NCBI RefSeq assembly: GCF_001956045.1
Contig: NZ_MRTH01000001.1
Coordinates: 496,001 to 560,000 of the forward strand
From: Paenibacillus sp. FSL H7-0331
GTDB lineage: Bacteria; Bacillota; Bacilli; Paenibacillales; NBRC-103111
Reading direction: 5' to 3'
Length of the DNA: 64,000 nucleotides
The stretch's first letter is position 1; each line of letters opens with the position of its first letter. The translations under genes were made by a program, and so were the position numbers. Positions 8,086 through 17,541 of the stretch are shown here, piece after piece. The notes beneath the pieces are model-generated. The model worked only from the letters and a program-made list of their open reading frames with translations. It did not search any database and had not been told where the DNA came from.

Positions 8086-9438
8086 TTATTTGCTATAAAA
8101 TATCGCGTTCAAATCCTCAGCCAGCTTCTCCGGTGTAATCTGTCCGCCGTAGAATGCCCCCATCTTCGATTCGAATTTGGTACGCTGATCCGGTTTCATC
8201 ACGGCATTCAGCCATTTGTTCGCAGGCAGCTTGGCTGCCAGCTTCTGCGCATCGAATGCCAATCGGCCAATTTTCACCGGATCAACTTCGACACCCTTCA
8301 TCGGAATGTTTTGTCCAGCTTTCTCTGCGTATGATTTCCCGGCTTCTCGGGACGTTAATCTGCGTAACAGCTCCTGGATGTAGGGACGCTTATCGGTATC
8401 TGCCCACGATTTGGCACTGACATAATACAGATTGGTCAGATCCTTTTCAATGGTTTTTGTTTTTTGGGCTCCATCCGGTATAAGCGGAAAATCGATGGCT
8501 ACCATTTTCGCCTGAATTTCAGGCTTGATTAACGGGGTTGAGAACGAACCACTCTCAAACAAAGCCGATTTTTCGGTATTGATGTATTTGGAAATGACCG
8601 CATCCGTATTCAGCGCTACCGCATCTTCCGGTATGTTGCCGACAACCAGTTCCTTCAGCAGCGTTAATGCTTTAACCACCTCGGGTACGTTCATCGATTC
8701 CTGCCCTGAGTGCATCTTCAACGCTCTCTCGTTCGTCAACATCCCATTCATCACATAATTGTACAAACGATTGGCCAGGCTATCAGCCTGTGTATTAATA
8801 CCCCAAGGCACATAGCCCTTGGCCTTCAGCGCCTTGGTGGCCGCCAACAGCTCCTCAAAGGTTTGTGGAACAGCGATTCCCGCTTTATCCAGTATTTCTT
8901 TATTGACGAACATTTGCATGAAATACATGACGATAGGTACACCATACGTTTTTCCTTCGAGTGTGGCTGTTTTCCAGAAATCATCATCAAACAGATCCTT
9001 AAAAGCGGGGTCCGACTTGACCCAATCGCTTAAGTCCGCCAGCTGTCCAGCCTTCGCAATACCATCCAATCCAAAAACCGGATCCATCCGCCAGTAGTTG
9101 AACACATCAGGAATCCTGTCGCTGACCGCATCCATTTTGATCTTGGTTTGAAGGTCGTTACCTGCCGATTCTTCCATAGCAATCGTCACGTTCGGGAAAT
9201 CTCTCTTGAATTGATCCAAAATCTGCTGCTGCATGGGTCCCATCGGCTGATTGGCCACATAGTTGGTTGCAAAGCGCAATGTTACTTTGGGACCGTCCTT
9301 TTGGGGCTCGGATGCTGCCTGGGTGTTTTTTGTCGGTACGGATGCTTTGGACGGCTCGACTCCCTCGTTACCGGAACAAGCGGCCAAAAGCGCGAATACC
9401 ATGGTGAGCATAAGTACGACTGATACTATCTTTTTCAA
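8086..9438 (-). CDS. Extracellular sugar-binding lipoprotein, family 1
   Basis: A 450-residue solute-binding lipoprotein of a CUT1 importer. I chose the TTG at 9436-9438, because GGAGGGG precedes it at the right spacing and it gives a clean lipoprotein signal peptide (LKKIVSVVLMLTMVFALLAAC) with Cys in the lipobox LLAAC. An ATG further upstream would add a charged tail ahead of the signal. The mature part has the family 1 layout, for example RIPDVFNYWRMD and KTYGVPIVMYFMQMFVN. It is the first gene of the operon with the two permeases and the oxidoreductase and is divergent from the response regulator at 9584, its likely controller. Confidence 0.93.
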   Translation of the reverse strand: MKKIVSVVLMLTMVFALLAACSGNEGVEPSKASVPTKNTQAASEPQKDGPKVTLRFATNYVANQPMGPMQQQILDQFKRDFPNVTIAMEESAGNDLQTKIKMDAVSDRIPDVFNYWRMDPVFGLDGIAKAGQLADLSDWVKSDPAFKDLFDDDFWKTATLEGKTYGVPIVMYFMQMFVNKEILDKAGIAVPQTFEELLAATKALKAKGYVPWGINTQADSLANRLYNYVMNGMLTNERALKMHSGQESMNVPEVVKALTLLKELVVGNIPEDAVALNTDAVISKYINTEKSALFESGSFSTPLIKPEIQAKMVAIDFPLIPDGAQKTKTIEKDLTNLYYVSAKSWADTDKRPYIQELLRRLTSREAGKSYAEKAGQNIPMKGVEVDPVKIGRLAFDAQKLAAKLPANKWLNAVMKPDQRTKFESKMGAFYGGQITPEKLAEDLNAIFYSK

Positions 9439-9492
9439 GAAAACCCCTCCTGTATATGGATAATTGCTCATATTTCTTAAGCACATTTATAT

Positions 9493-9504
9493 TGTATAAT
9501 CAAA
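9493..9504 (-). promoter_or_regulatory. Promoter-region element shared with oxidoreductase copy 2
   Basis: TTTGATTATACA on the minus strand, 55 bases upstream of the binding-protein start, is repeated identically at 13980-13991 upstream of the second oxidoreductase; a TTCGAC lies a few bases before each copy. TATACA could be the -10 box. This suggests both minus-strand units share control. Confidence 0.35.
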
Positions 9505-9583
9505 GCCAGTCGAACTACATGCAATAATCTTCACTCTACTTGTAGATTTATTAGTGCTTTTTGAGATGGAAGGAGTACCCGTA

Positions 9584-11167
9584 ATGCTAAAGGTTCTAAT
9601 TGCAGACGACGAATATCTCGTCAGGGAAATGCTTAAAAACGCCATAGACTGGCAGGATCAAGGCTTTGAAATCGTCGGTGAAGCGGACAATGGGAAACAA
9701 GTGTTATCCCAGCTTCCACATACGGTACCTGATTTGGTTATTATCGATATCAATATGCCCATTGTGAACGGGATTGAGGTTGCCAAAGAAATTTATACCC
9801 ATTACCCGCTCATGCACATGATTATAGTATCCGGCTATAGTGACTTCGAATATGCCAGACAGGCGATTACTTATAAAGTAACGGATTATTTACTCAAGCC
9901 GATTGACGATCATGCCCTGCTAACTGCTGTGCAGCGTGTGAAGCATGAGCTAGACAGCCGTGCATTAACAATTCAGAAGCTGCAGCATTGGGACGCATCG
10001 GAAAGTGCGCTGCAGAGCGTGCGATTTGCCCATTTTATCAAATTATGGGTAGAAAATTCCTTGTCTAACGAGCAGGTCGCCGCCAATCTCCAGGATTTCC
10101 AAGTGACGTTGCCATCTGATTATATCCAATGTGCAATAGTGGAGCTAGGACCATCCGTAACCGAGCTTTCTCCACCGGATTCCGGTTACAGCGATGCCGC
10201 TGATAATGTTGTCAGCCAGGTGCTCGAATTAGGCACCAGCTGCTTGAGAAATGCGGGCCTTCCCTGGCATGTGTTACATAGAGTGGATTTCAGAACTGTG
10301 ACTCTGGTCATAGGCTCCACGTATGGGTTCGAGCATTTCCTGCCGGCTGCTCTTGCTGAATGGATGGAAATGATACATGCCAAATACTCCTTATCCTTAA
10401 CAATAGGAATAAGCGAAACCAACAGTGGATACGATAGTCTGCGACAGCTTTACATGTCCTCCCGACAGCAGCTGGCCCGTAAGTTCTATCTTGGGCATGG
10501 CAGCATGATTCGACCCACAAGTATTCGGTCGCAGGAAGCCAGACAATCGTATCTTGCTTTTCCAAGAGAAAAACTATCATTTCTTATCCGCTCAGGCCAA
10601 ACTGCTAATTTGCGTGCGATCCTGAAGGATTATTATGTGGCATTGGCCAACGAACAAACCTACACCCGGGAAGCCGCATTTTTGTTTTCCAGTGAGCTGC
10701 TCAATCTCGAAGCCCATCGATTAGTGCAAAAGCAAGTAACATCCGACGTGATCCATCAAGTGGAAACACTTGCAGAGCTTGCTGAAACCACGATTCGTAT
10801 TCTTACAGAGCTGTCGGTTTCCTATTACCAGGAACAGCTTACGAAGAAGGATGAGCTTGTACAGCAGTCCAAGTATTTGATTATGGAAGCACTGGATGAC
10901 CCGGATTTGAGTGTCGAGCTGCTATCACAAAAGCTGTTCGTCTCGGCCTCTTATTTGAGCCACCGCTTCAAGAAGCTTCAAGGTGTTGGACTAAGTGAAT
11001 ATATCAACACACTACGTATGCACAAGGCTGTCGAGCTTCTCAGTGAGCAGGATTACAAGCTCCATGTATTAGCAGAAAAAGTCGGATATCGTGATCCCGT
11101 TTATTTCAGTAAATGCTTCAAAAAAATGTTTCAAATCTCTTTCTCCGAGTACAAGAGGGCCAGATGA
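9584..11167 (+). CDS. YesN-like response regulator with AraC output domain
   Basis: A 527-residue regulator. The receiver shows Asp8/Asp9, phospho-acceptor Asp55 in VIIDINMP and Lys105 in LLKPID; the C-terminal 100 residues are an AraC double helix-turn-helix (VELLSQKLFVSASYLSHRFK ... VGYRDPVYFSKCFKK). The ATG at 9584 follows GGAAGGAG and begins at the canonical receiver start MLKVLIADDE, so the ten codons before it are not counted. Its stop overlaps the start of the kinase gene. It is divergent from the sugar-binding operon (8086-9438), which it most likely activates. Confidence 0.93.
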   Translation: MLKVLIADDEYLVREMLKNAIDWQDQGFEIVGEADNGKQVLSQLPHTVPDLVIIDINMPIVNGIEVAKEIYTHYPLMHMIIVSGYSDFEYARQAITYKVTDYLLKPIDDHALLTAVQRVKHELDSRALTIQKLQHWDASESALQSVRFAHFIKLWVENSLSNEQVAANLQDFQVTLPSDYIQCAIVELGPSVTELSPPDSGYSDAADNVVSQVLELGTSCLRNAGLPWHVLHRVDFRTVTLVIGSTYGFEHFLPAALAEWMEMIHAKYSLSLTIGISETNSGYDSLRQLYMSSRQQLARKFYLGHGSMIRPTSIRSQEARQSYLAFPREKLSFLIRSGQTANLRAILKDYYVALANEQTYTREAAFLFSSELLNLEAHRLVQKQVTSDVIHQVETLAELAETTIRILTELSVSYYQEQLTKKDELVQQSKYLIMEALDDPDLSVELLSQKLFVSASYLSHRFKKLQGVGLSEYINTLRMHKAVELLSEQDYKLHVLAEKVGYRDPVYFSKCFKKMFQISFSEYKRAR

Positions 11168-12945
11168 AGCTTTCCTTGGGTTCAATACGCGCACGTATGA
11201 ATGCCATACTGGTACTGATTATTTTGCTTTCCTTTGTCACACTTGGCATTGGGATGTATAACAGGGTGTCAGGCCTGCTGCTCAAGGAAACCAAGCAATC
11301 CATCAACTATACGACCGAGGTCCTCGACAGAGATATCCACCAAATGCAGGAGGATATCGATCGGCTGGCCAAAGGCATGTACACCAACAATGAGCTGGGT
11401 ATGCTGGTCCATACCTTTCCCGACTTCTCGCATCCGCAATACGTCAATAATCAAATCAGCAGCTATTTATATATGAAAAACATGCTTTCTACACGTCCCT
11501 ATGTAGATTCCGTTTATGTATATCGTGGCAACCAAGCCGTGCTTCAGTTCGGTGCTCAAGTGAAAAAGCCGGAGGAGCGGATATCCAGCCTCGCAGCCTA
11601 CCCGACGATTGATCAGCTTCCTTCGTTAACCCAATACTGGCTGCCGGTGCGTGCACCGGACGACCCTCCGGAGAAACCGCATTTTATATCCGTATTTATG
11701 AATTATTATGACAATTCGTCCTTGCTTAAATCGGGTCTGCTGCAAATCAATATGGAGCTGACCCCTGTATTTCGTATCTTGACGAACAATGTAACGGGCG
11801 ACCGCAAGTTCTATGTCATCACCCGGGATGGCCAATTGTTATTTGGTACCGATTCGAACAACATGGACAGGATTATGGGACAACTCCGGACCGTTCCGAA
11901 CCATAGTAGGGAAGATCTGGAGATGGAGCTGGACAGTAAGTCTTATCTGGTTACCCAATATCCGTCCCAATATGGAGATTGGGTGATCATCAATGCTGTA
12001 CCGACAGCGGAAATTAACTACAGCAGCCGCAGTGTGCTGGAGTTTATGGTGATCTTCATGATTATAGCCGGGACGCTCATCCTTTCTTTGTCCATATTTA
12101 TTTCTTCACGAATGCTAAAGCCGGTAACGACATTGACACGACTCCTGCAATCGATTAATTTTGATAAAAAAATTGAATGGACCTTCCGTAATGATATGAC
12201 TCCCTTAATGGGAGCTTCACATGAGATCGGACTCTTTAGCCGTACGTTCGGTAAAATGATGGACCGGCTCGAAGCGTATACCGTGGAAATCGAGCAAGCC
12301 TCGGCCAGACAGCGCAATCTGGAGCTGGAGCTGCTTCTGTCCCAGATCAAGCCACATTTTTTGTATAATACACTGGAATCATTTTGCGGGCTGGCGAAGC
12401 TGAAACGTACGGATGACATTTACAAGCTGGCCAAATCACTGGGACTTTTTTATCGGATTTCATTAAGCAAAGGGGCCGCCATCATCACCGTCCGTGAGGA
12501 GTTAGAGCATGTTAACAGCTATTTACTCATTGAAAAAATGAAATATAACGATAGATTCGATTATCATATTGAGATGGAGCCATCGCTCCACTCGGTCCAT
12601 ATGCTCAAGCTGCTGCTGCAGCCCATTGTGGAAAATGCGATCGCCCATGGCATCCGTCACGTGGAGCATAAAGGCTTCATCCTTATTTACGTACACAAAA
12701 ACGAGGAATTCATGGAATTCCTCGTCAAGGATAACGGATACGGTATTTCTCCAAGCATGATGCAGCAATTAAACAATCAGACTTTCGTCTCTACTGGCAG
12801 CGGAGGCTTTGGCATTAGCAATACCAAGGAACGGCTGCAATTATTTTACGGTGACAGCTGCAGTCTACTATACACCTCGCCCGCACAAGGCGGGACAGAG
12901 GTTACGCTGCGCATTCCTCTTGTTCGTGAAACCTATTCTTCCTGA
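11164..12945 (+). CDS. YesM-like sensor histidine kinase
   Basis: A 593-residue sensor kinase. Membrane helices at about 12-32 and 292-315 flank an extracytoplasmic sensor domain; a HAMP linker follows, and the phospho-acceptor is His398 in LLSQIKPHFLYN. The ATPase part shows LLLQPIVENAIAHGI and DNGYGI. The ATG overlaps the response regulator stop (ATGA), indicating translational coupling; an in-frame start 17 codons earlier would lie within the regulator and add a hydrophilic tail. Here the regulator precedes the kinase, the reverse of the order at 1546-4918. Its 3' end is 3 bases from the converging oxidoreductase gene. Confidence 0.92.
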   Translation: MKLSLGSIRARMNAILVLIILLSFVTLGIGMYNRVSGLLLKETKQSINYTTEVLDRDIHQMQEDIDRLAKGMYTNNELGMLVHTFPDFSHPQYVNNQISSYLYMKNMLSTRPYVDSVYVYRGNQAVLQFGAQVKKPEERISSLAAYPTIDQLPSLTQYWLPVRAPDDPPEKPHFISVFMNYYDNSSLLKSGLLQINMELTPVFRILTNNVTGDRKFYVITRDGQLLFGTDSNNMDRIMGQLRTVPNHSREDLEMELDSKSYLVTQYPSQYGDWVIINAVPTAEINYSSRSVLEFMVIFMIIAGTLILSLSIFISSRMLKPVTTLTRLLQSINFDKKIEWTFRNDMTPLMGASHEIGLFSRTFGKMMDRLEAYTVEIEQASARQRNLELELLLSQIKPHFLYNTLESFCGLAKLKRTDDIYKLAKSLGLFYRISLSKGAAIITVREELEHVNSYLLIEKMKYNDRFDYHIEMEPSLHSVHMLKLLLQPIVENAIAHGIRHVEHKGFILIYVHKNEEFMEFLVKDNGYGISPSMMQQLNNQTFVSTGSGGFGISNTKERLQLFYGDSCSLLYTSPAQGGTEVTLRIPLVRETYSS

Positions 12946-12947
12946 AG

Positions 12948-13949
12948 CTAGCCGAGCAGTCTGTCAAGATCATCAAGCAGCCGCATCGTACGAACTGTAT
13001 CAGCAAAGTTAGGCTCCGGCTTCTTACCGTTCATGAGGCAGTCGATGAAATACACCATTTGATCCTCATAACCATAATACGAAAACCGCGGATACAGGCC
13101 CAGACTGGAATTCCAAACAAGTGCGTCTCCACCGTCCACCAGGTCATAGGGCTTATAATGATCCCGGCGATATCCCTGGGGACGGTTATAAACCAAATTA
13201 CGAATATTATCCACGACAATATTTTGTTTGTTGCCCAGAAGCTCCAGCCGCTCCATCGGATACATTTCATCGAGAATGGAAGCAGATTGGATCGAACCGA
13301 TTGCGCCCCCTTCTGTACGGAACGAAATCGTATACCCCACCTGGGTATGCCCAATCGTTTCATCCAAGCTGATTCGTTGCGCATGCGTCAATACAATCTC
13401 TCCCAATATAAAACGGGCCAGATCAAAATGATGGATAATGTGACTCAGCTTGAATTCCGCATCGGATTTATAGGGTGATGCATTAAATTGTGACTGGAAC
13501 ATATGAATCCCGCCAAACTCCGGACGGTGAGCAATTTGCTTCGCCATCACATACGAGGAGGTAAATCTGCGGTTGAAGCCTACCATCGTGGTACGTCCCG
13601 TCTGCTCCTGTATGTGCAGGAGCTCTTCGGCCTGAGCTGTATTCAGGCAAGGTGTTTTCTCGACCAGTACATCAATGCCCGACAGCATAGCAGCCTTCGC
13701 CACCTCATAATGCATCTGTGGATTAATGACGCAAATGATGGCATCCAACGGCTCCTTTTCGAACATTTTACGAAAATCCGTATAGCGCTTGGGGATATTA
13801 TAATGACCTGTGAACTTGTCCAATCGTCCCTCATCGATGTCACATGCCGCTACAACCGATACCGGCTTTGCCCATCTTAACGTATTGTACATAAATTCGA
13901 ACATGTGCCGGCCACAGCCGACAATTCCTATTTTGAGCTTAGTATCCAT
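12948..13949 (-). CDS. Gfo/Idh/MocA-family NAD(P)-dependent oxidoreductase (copy 2)
   Basis: A 333-residue paralogue of the enzyme at 5123-6124, of equal length, sharing GIVGCGRHMFEF, VEKTPC, MVGFNRRF, YPMERLELLG and NLVYNRPQG. The chosen ATG (13947-13949) has AAGGAG about 12 bases upstream and aligns exactly with copy 1. It follows the AraC gene at 14016 by 66 bases and converges on the kinase gene. A recent-looking gene duplication that carried its promoter region along; the two may act on anomers or successive intermediates of the same imported sugar, which is inference. Confidence 0.9.
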   Translation of the reverse strand: MDTKLKIGIVGCGRHMFEFMYNTLRWAKPVSVVAACDIDEGRLDKFTGHYNIPKRYTDFRKMFEKEPLDAIICVINPQMHYEVAKAAMLSGIDVLVEKTPCLNTAQAEELLHIQEQTGRTTMVGFNRRFTSSYVMAKQIAHRPEFGGIHMFQSQFNASPYKSDAEFKLSHIIHHFDLARFILGEIVLTHAQRISLDETIGHTQVGYTISFRTEGGAIGSIQSASILDEMYPMERLELLGNKQNIVVDNIRNLVYNRPQGYRRDHYKPYDLVDGGDALVWNSSLGLYPRFSYYGYEDQMVYFIDCLMNGKKPEPNFADTVRTMRLLDDLDRLLG

Positions 13950-13979
13950 ATCTGAATCGACTCCTTTTCCTAATAACAG

Positions 13980-14042
13980 TGTATAATCAAAAAGGGGTCG
14001 AAGCATCAATATAACCTATGGAAAATTCATAAAATCCGCTGT
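13980..14042 (-). promoter_or_regulatory. Promoter and conserved upstream block of oxidoreductase copy 2
   Basis: Minus-strand -35 TTGATG (14004-14009) with TTATAC/TATACA (13980-13986) 17-18 bases on. The block 14000-14042 matches 6180-6222 without gaps, including 15 identical bases at 14024-14038. Part of it lies inside the last codons of the AraC gene, so the two genes share bases between coding and control. Confidence 0.45.
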
Positions 14043-14885
14043 GGCACCTACACTTGACCTGTACTGCCTTGGTGTCATCTTCACAAGCTGCTGGAACGAA
14101 CGATAAAAAGAAGCGTGATTCGGGAATCCGCTTTGCAGAAATACATCGGTAACCGGAATATCGCTGCCAATCAGCAGCCGCTGTGCTTCCTTCACGCGCA
14201 TTTTAATTAAATACTCCTTGAAACCGTCTCCAATAATCTCTTTGAATAAATGATAGGTGCGGGACGGGCTTAGCGAAATATGTGCGGCTACATCCTCCAG
14301 ATGAATCGTTTCGGTATAATGCTCCTTAATAAATTGCAGCGCCGGGAATATCCTGTTAAATGAAGTTAAGGTCACATTCCATTCCTGCTCGCTCAGCAGT
14401 GACCGATAATAGCGGGCAAGCAGAGCACATGTCTGCTGCAGCGCCCCAACCACATAGCTTTTATAGCCGATTTGCTTCTGCTCCAATTCCTCCCCCATAC
14501 CCAGCATCAACCGACCGATCTCCTGCGCTATCGGCAGATGGCCTATAATCTGGTTGCGAATGACAAAAGACTTGGAGTTAAAGGGCAGCAGCAGCTCAGG
14601 TTCACTTGTTTCCAATATGGAGGGTCGGAAATATATAAAAAGAAACCGGCACATTTTGTCCGGATCGCAGTTGGCGATATGAGGCTGCGTCTGATTTACT
14701 ACAAATACATCACCAGGACGCACGGGGTAAGTTTCATCGTTAATATGGAACCAGCCTTCCCCCTCGATGCAATATCCAAGCTCCACAAACGGATGCCAGT
14801 GCTTGGTGACCGTGTTGGCTCGGATCGTTCTTCTGGCCATATCGATGGGAAACGCGTGGTCCAAATCCATTTTTTCCTTACGCAT
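14016..14885 (-). CDS. AraC-family regulator with N-terminal cupin domain
   Basis: A 289-residue one-component regulator. The N-terminal half is an AraC-type cupin sensor (KHWHPFVELGYCIEGEG, then YPVRPGDVFVVNQTQPH), expected to bind a sugar; the C-terminal third holds two helix-turn-helix motifs (LEDVAAHISLSPSRTYHLFK and FLQSGFPNHASFYRSFQ). GGAGG stands 6 bases before the ATG. It sits between the nitrilase and oxidoreductase copy 2 on the same strand and is a good candidate for controlling either. Confidence 0.92.
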   Translation of the reverse strand: MRKEKMDLDHAFPIDMARRTIRANTVTKHWHPFVELGYCIEGEGWFHINDETYPVRPGDVFVVNQTQPHIANCDPDKMCRFLFIYFRPSILETSEPELLLPFNSKSFVIRNQIIGHLPIAQEIGRLMLGMGEELEQKQIGYKSYVVGALQQTCALLARYYRSLLSEQEWNVTLTSFNRIFPALQFIKEHYTETIHLEDVAAHISLSPSRTYHLFKEIIGDGFKEYLIKMRVKEAQRLLIGSDIPVTDVFLQSGFPNHASFYRSFQQLVKMTPRQYRSSVGATADFMNFP

Positions 14886-14973
14886 GCGGGTCCTCCTGTA
14901 AGCCTATAAAGGTTCAAAGCGTTATTGATTCCATCATAGTTGGGGAGGACCTTATTATCAAGTTTTTTCTAAA

Positions 14974-15849
14974 TTATACTCTCGCCTTCTCTTCCCGCTC
15001 ATATAAATCCGGCCTGCGGTCATAGAAGGGAGCGACGACGCCATGCTTGCGGTTTTTGTGGAGCTCGGAGAAATCGACTGTCGTATATACGGCCATATTT
15101 TCGTTCAACCGCCCAGACATCAAGATTCCATCATTGGGAAAAGGAACATCGCATGGTGCAAATACTCCCGCCTGACAATGGCCCTCATCGATTTGGGGAC
15201 GACCCACGGGCAAGGAGCCGACGATCCCGCTTAATGCCACGAACAATTGATTTTCAACGGCACGTGCCTGGCAGCAATGCCGGACGCGATGATATCCCGC
15301 CGCAGAATCCGTATAAGAGGGACACAAGATCAGCTCTACGCCTCTGGCTGCAGCAATTCGTGCAATCTCGGGAAATTCGATATCGTAACAGGTTAAGATG
15401 GCTGCTTTGCCCCAACGGGTATGAATGATATTAAGTGAATCGCCGCCTTTCAGCAGCCAGCGGTGCTTTTCCTCAGGGGTAAGATGGAATTTATTTTGCG
15501 TCTCCATCCGGCCATCAGGAAAGAACATAAATGCCGTGTTCACGTACCCGTCTGCTTCCTGACAAATATGGCTGCCAGCCGCAATCACCATACCGGTTTC
15601 TTTACTATGATGCTGAAAGAAATCCCGGTAAACGGTCGTAAAGCTGTCCAAATACCGGCACGCTTCCTCATTATCCATAGCTGGAACGAGCGACAGCAAG
15701 TGCGCTGTTACATATTCTGGAAAAACAACCAACTCCGCCTCCTGCATGGCTGCCTCCTGCAGCTTCTCGGCCAACAGCTCCCAGTAATGCTCGGCAGAAT
15801 GAATGTCGGTCAATCCGTATTGAATCGTAGCAATCTTCAGTGTTGTCAT
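14974..15849 (-). CDS. Nitrilase-superfamily amidohydrolase
   Basis: A 291-residue cytoplasmic carbon-nitrogen hydrolase. The Glu-Lys-Cys triad is visible as Glu45 (VVFPEYV), Lys120 (QNKFHLTPEE) and Cys154 (ILTCYDIEFPE). It should cleave a non-peptide amide or nitrile; the substrate cannot be read from sequence. AAGGAG lies about 10 bases before the ATG. It follows the GNAT-nitrilase fusion by 33 bases on the same strand and resembles its C-terminal part, so the pair probably arose by duplication and is co-expressed. Unlike the fusion, it keeps the nucleophile. Confidence 0.9.
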   Translation of the reverse strand: MTTLKIATIQYGLTDIHSAEHYWELLAEKLQEAAMQEAELVVFPEYVTAHLLSLVPAMDNEEACRYLDSFTTVYRDFFQHHSKETGMVIAAGSHICQEADGYVNTAFMFFPDGRMETQNKFHLTPEEKHRWLLKGGDSLNIIHTRWGKAAILTCYDIEFPEIARIAAARGVELILCPSYTDSAAGYHRVRHCCQARAVENQLFVALSGIVGSLPVGRPQIDEGHCQAGVFAPCDVPFPNDGILMSGRLNENMAVYTTVDFSELHKNRKHGVVAPFYDRRPDLYEREEKARV

Positions 15850-15882
15850 AATGGCGTGACTCCTTCACAATAGAAAAACGAA

Positions 15883-17421
15883 TTAGGAACGAATTTGCAG
15901 CGAATAAATATCGGTTCGTCGATCCCCTATCGTCAAAACTTCCTTCGTTTTTCTGTAACGCTGCAGTACCTCCAGATCGATCTCGGCCATAATAACCGTT
16001 TCTGTATTTTCACTGCATTCTGCGGCCACACCGTCACGGGGGAATGAGAAGTCGGATGGTGTATAAATACCGGATTGGGCGTATTGGATATCGATATTTT
16101 CAACATGCGTCAGATTGCCTACTGTGCCTGCGGTCACGACGAACATTTGATTTTCAATCGCTCTCGCCTGGGCACAATATTTGACACGTAAAAAGGTTTG
16201 GCGGTCCTCCGTACAATACGGTACAAAAATAATTTGCGCCCCTTCTTCAGCAACAATGCGTGAAATCTCAGGGTACTCAATATCACTGCTGAGCTGGATC
16301 GAAATTTTACCGCAATCCGTATCGAATACTTCCAACCGATTGCCACCGTTGATTCCCCACCACTTGCGTTCGTTAGGGGAAATATGCAGCTTATACTGCT
16401 GGGCTATCGTCCCGTCGCGGCGAAATAAATGAGCTACATTATAAATACGATTATTTTTCTCTAAAAAATGTGAGCCCCCGATGACATTGACGTTATATTT
16501 CACAGCCAGATCGGAAAAGAGCTCCACATAATTCGGTGTGAATTCGGTCAATTTGCGGACAGCCAAGCTGGGCGAGCGCTCCTCCAGGAAGGATAATAGC
16601 TGCATGGTCACATTTTCCGGAAATACGGCAAAGTCCGATTTATAATCTGAGGCCACATCCACATAATGCTCGCATTGGGTAGCAAACTCCTCAAACGATT
16701 CAATTTTCTTCATCATATATTGAACGACACATACCCGCACGGGAAATGACATTTTGTAATGGATCTTGGAGATTTTCGGTTTATACTCAATGTTGTTCCA
16801 TTCCAGCAGCGTCGCATAGGTCATCGATTCCTGATCATCGGGTAGATAGTTCGTTATGATCCGTTTCAGCGTGAAGCCGTTCATCATCTGGAAGGTCAGC
16901 ACGGGATCATAAATGTTTTGCTGTAATACCTCTTCGGCATATGCTCTCGGCGACATTTTATCGCTATATTTATGATAGAGCGGAATACGTCCACCTACAA
17001 TAATGCTTTTCAGATTCAGCTCCTCGGCCAACCGCTTCCGCGCTTCATACAAACGTCTGCCAATCTTCATACGGCGGTAATCCGGATGGACCATAACCTC
17101 CATGCCGTACAAATTTCCGCCCAATGGATTGTGCGTACGTATGTATCCTTTATCCGTAATTTCCGCATAGGTATGCTGCTCCAAGTATTCATCGAAGTTG
17201 ACGATCAGACTGGAGCACGAACCGATAATAATCCCATCATATTCGACACAGATTTGCCCCTCCGGGAATATACGGATATGGCTTTCCAACTGCTCGATTT
17301 TCCAAGGGAGCATATTCGGAAAACAGACATTTTGCAGCTCGATAATATTTTCAAAGTCGGCACGCACAATATTACGGATAATGATCTTTTTTTCAAATTG
17401 CGAAATATCACCTTTGGTCAT
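15883..17421 (-). CDS. GNAT acetyltransferase-nitrilase fusion, YhcX-like
   Basis: A 512-residue two-domain protein. Residues 15-210 form a GNAT acyltransferase (VHPDYRRMKIGRRLYEAR is the acetyl-CoA loop); residues 228-510 form a nitrilase-type hydrolase. This architecture is that of Bacillus YhcX, which is of similar length and unknown substrate. Glu269 (AVFPENV) and Lys344 (QYKLHISP) of the triad are present, but the cysteine position reads serine (Ser378 in SIQLSSDIEYPE; codons AGC AGT). The ATG at 17419-17421 is preferred over a TTG seven codons upstream because GGAG lies before it. A Pho-box-like promoter precedes it. Confidence 0.88.
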   Translation of the reverse strand: MTKGDISQFEKKIIIRNIVRADFENIIELQNVCFPNMLPWKIEQLESHIRIFPEGQICVEYDGIIIGSCSSLIVNFDEYLEQHTYAEITDKGYIRTHNPLGGNLYGMEVMVHPDYRRMKIGRRLYEARKRLAEELNLKSIIVGGRIPLYHKYSDKMSPRAYAEEVLQQNIYDPVLTFQMMNGFTLKRIITNYLPDDQESMTYATLLEWNNIEYKPKISKIHYKMSFPVRVCVVQYMMKKIESFEEFATQCEHYVDVASDYKSDFAVFPENVTMQLLSFLEERSPSLAVRKLTEFTPNYVELFSDLAVKYNVNVIGGSHFLEKNNRIYNVAHLFRRDGTIAQQYKLHISPNERKWWGINGGNRLEVFDTDCGKISIQLSSDIEYPEISRIVAEEGAQIIFVPYCTEDRQTFLRVKYCAQARAIENQMFVVTAGTVGNLTHVENIDIQYAQSGIYTPSDFSFPRDGVAAECSENTETVIMAEIDLEVLQRYRKTKEVLTIGDRRTDIYSLQIRS

Positions 17422-17456
17422 ATAGACTCTCCACTCTTTCAATATGGTCTTTATTC

Positions 17457-17510
17457 ATTATATATAGGAAGTACTATCTGAATATTTAGTGTGTGTAAAC
17501 GTAATGTAAA
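17457..17510 (-). promoter_or_regulatory. Pho-box-like promoter of the GNAT-nitrilase gene
   Basis: Read on the minus strand, hexamers at an exact 11-base period: TTTACA (17505-17510), TTTACA (17494-17499), TAAATA (17483-17488), ATAGTA (17472-17477), then 9 bases, then a perfect -10 TATAAT (17457-17462). Bacillus PhoP binds TT(A/C/T)A(C/T)A repeats at 11-base spacing directly upstream of the -10. The last repeat is weak. Confidence 0.5.
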
Positions 17511-17541
17511 CAATCAGCTTTTTAGAACAGAGATGTCCTTT

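Noticed and set aside
13503..13880. 125-codon frame antisense to oxidoreductase copy 2; a similar one overlies copy 1 at 5777-6181
   Set aside because: Both mirror the codon bias of the real genes and are shadows; the paralogous genes explain their similarity.
16972..17481. A 169-codon open frame on the plus strand inside the GNAT-nitrilase gene
   Set aside because: It is antisense to a well supported gene, has no ribosome site and no recognisable domain; a shadow frame.
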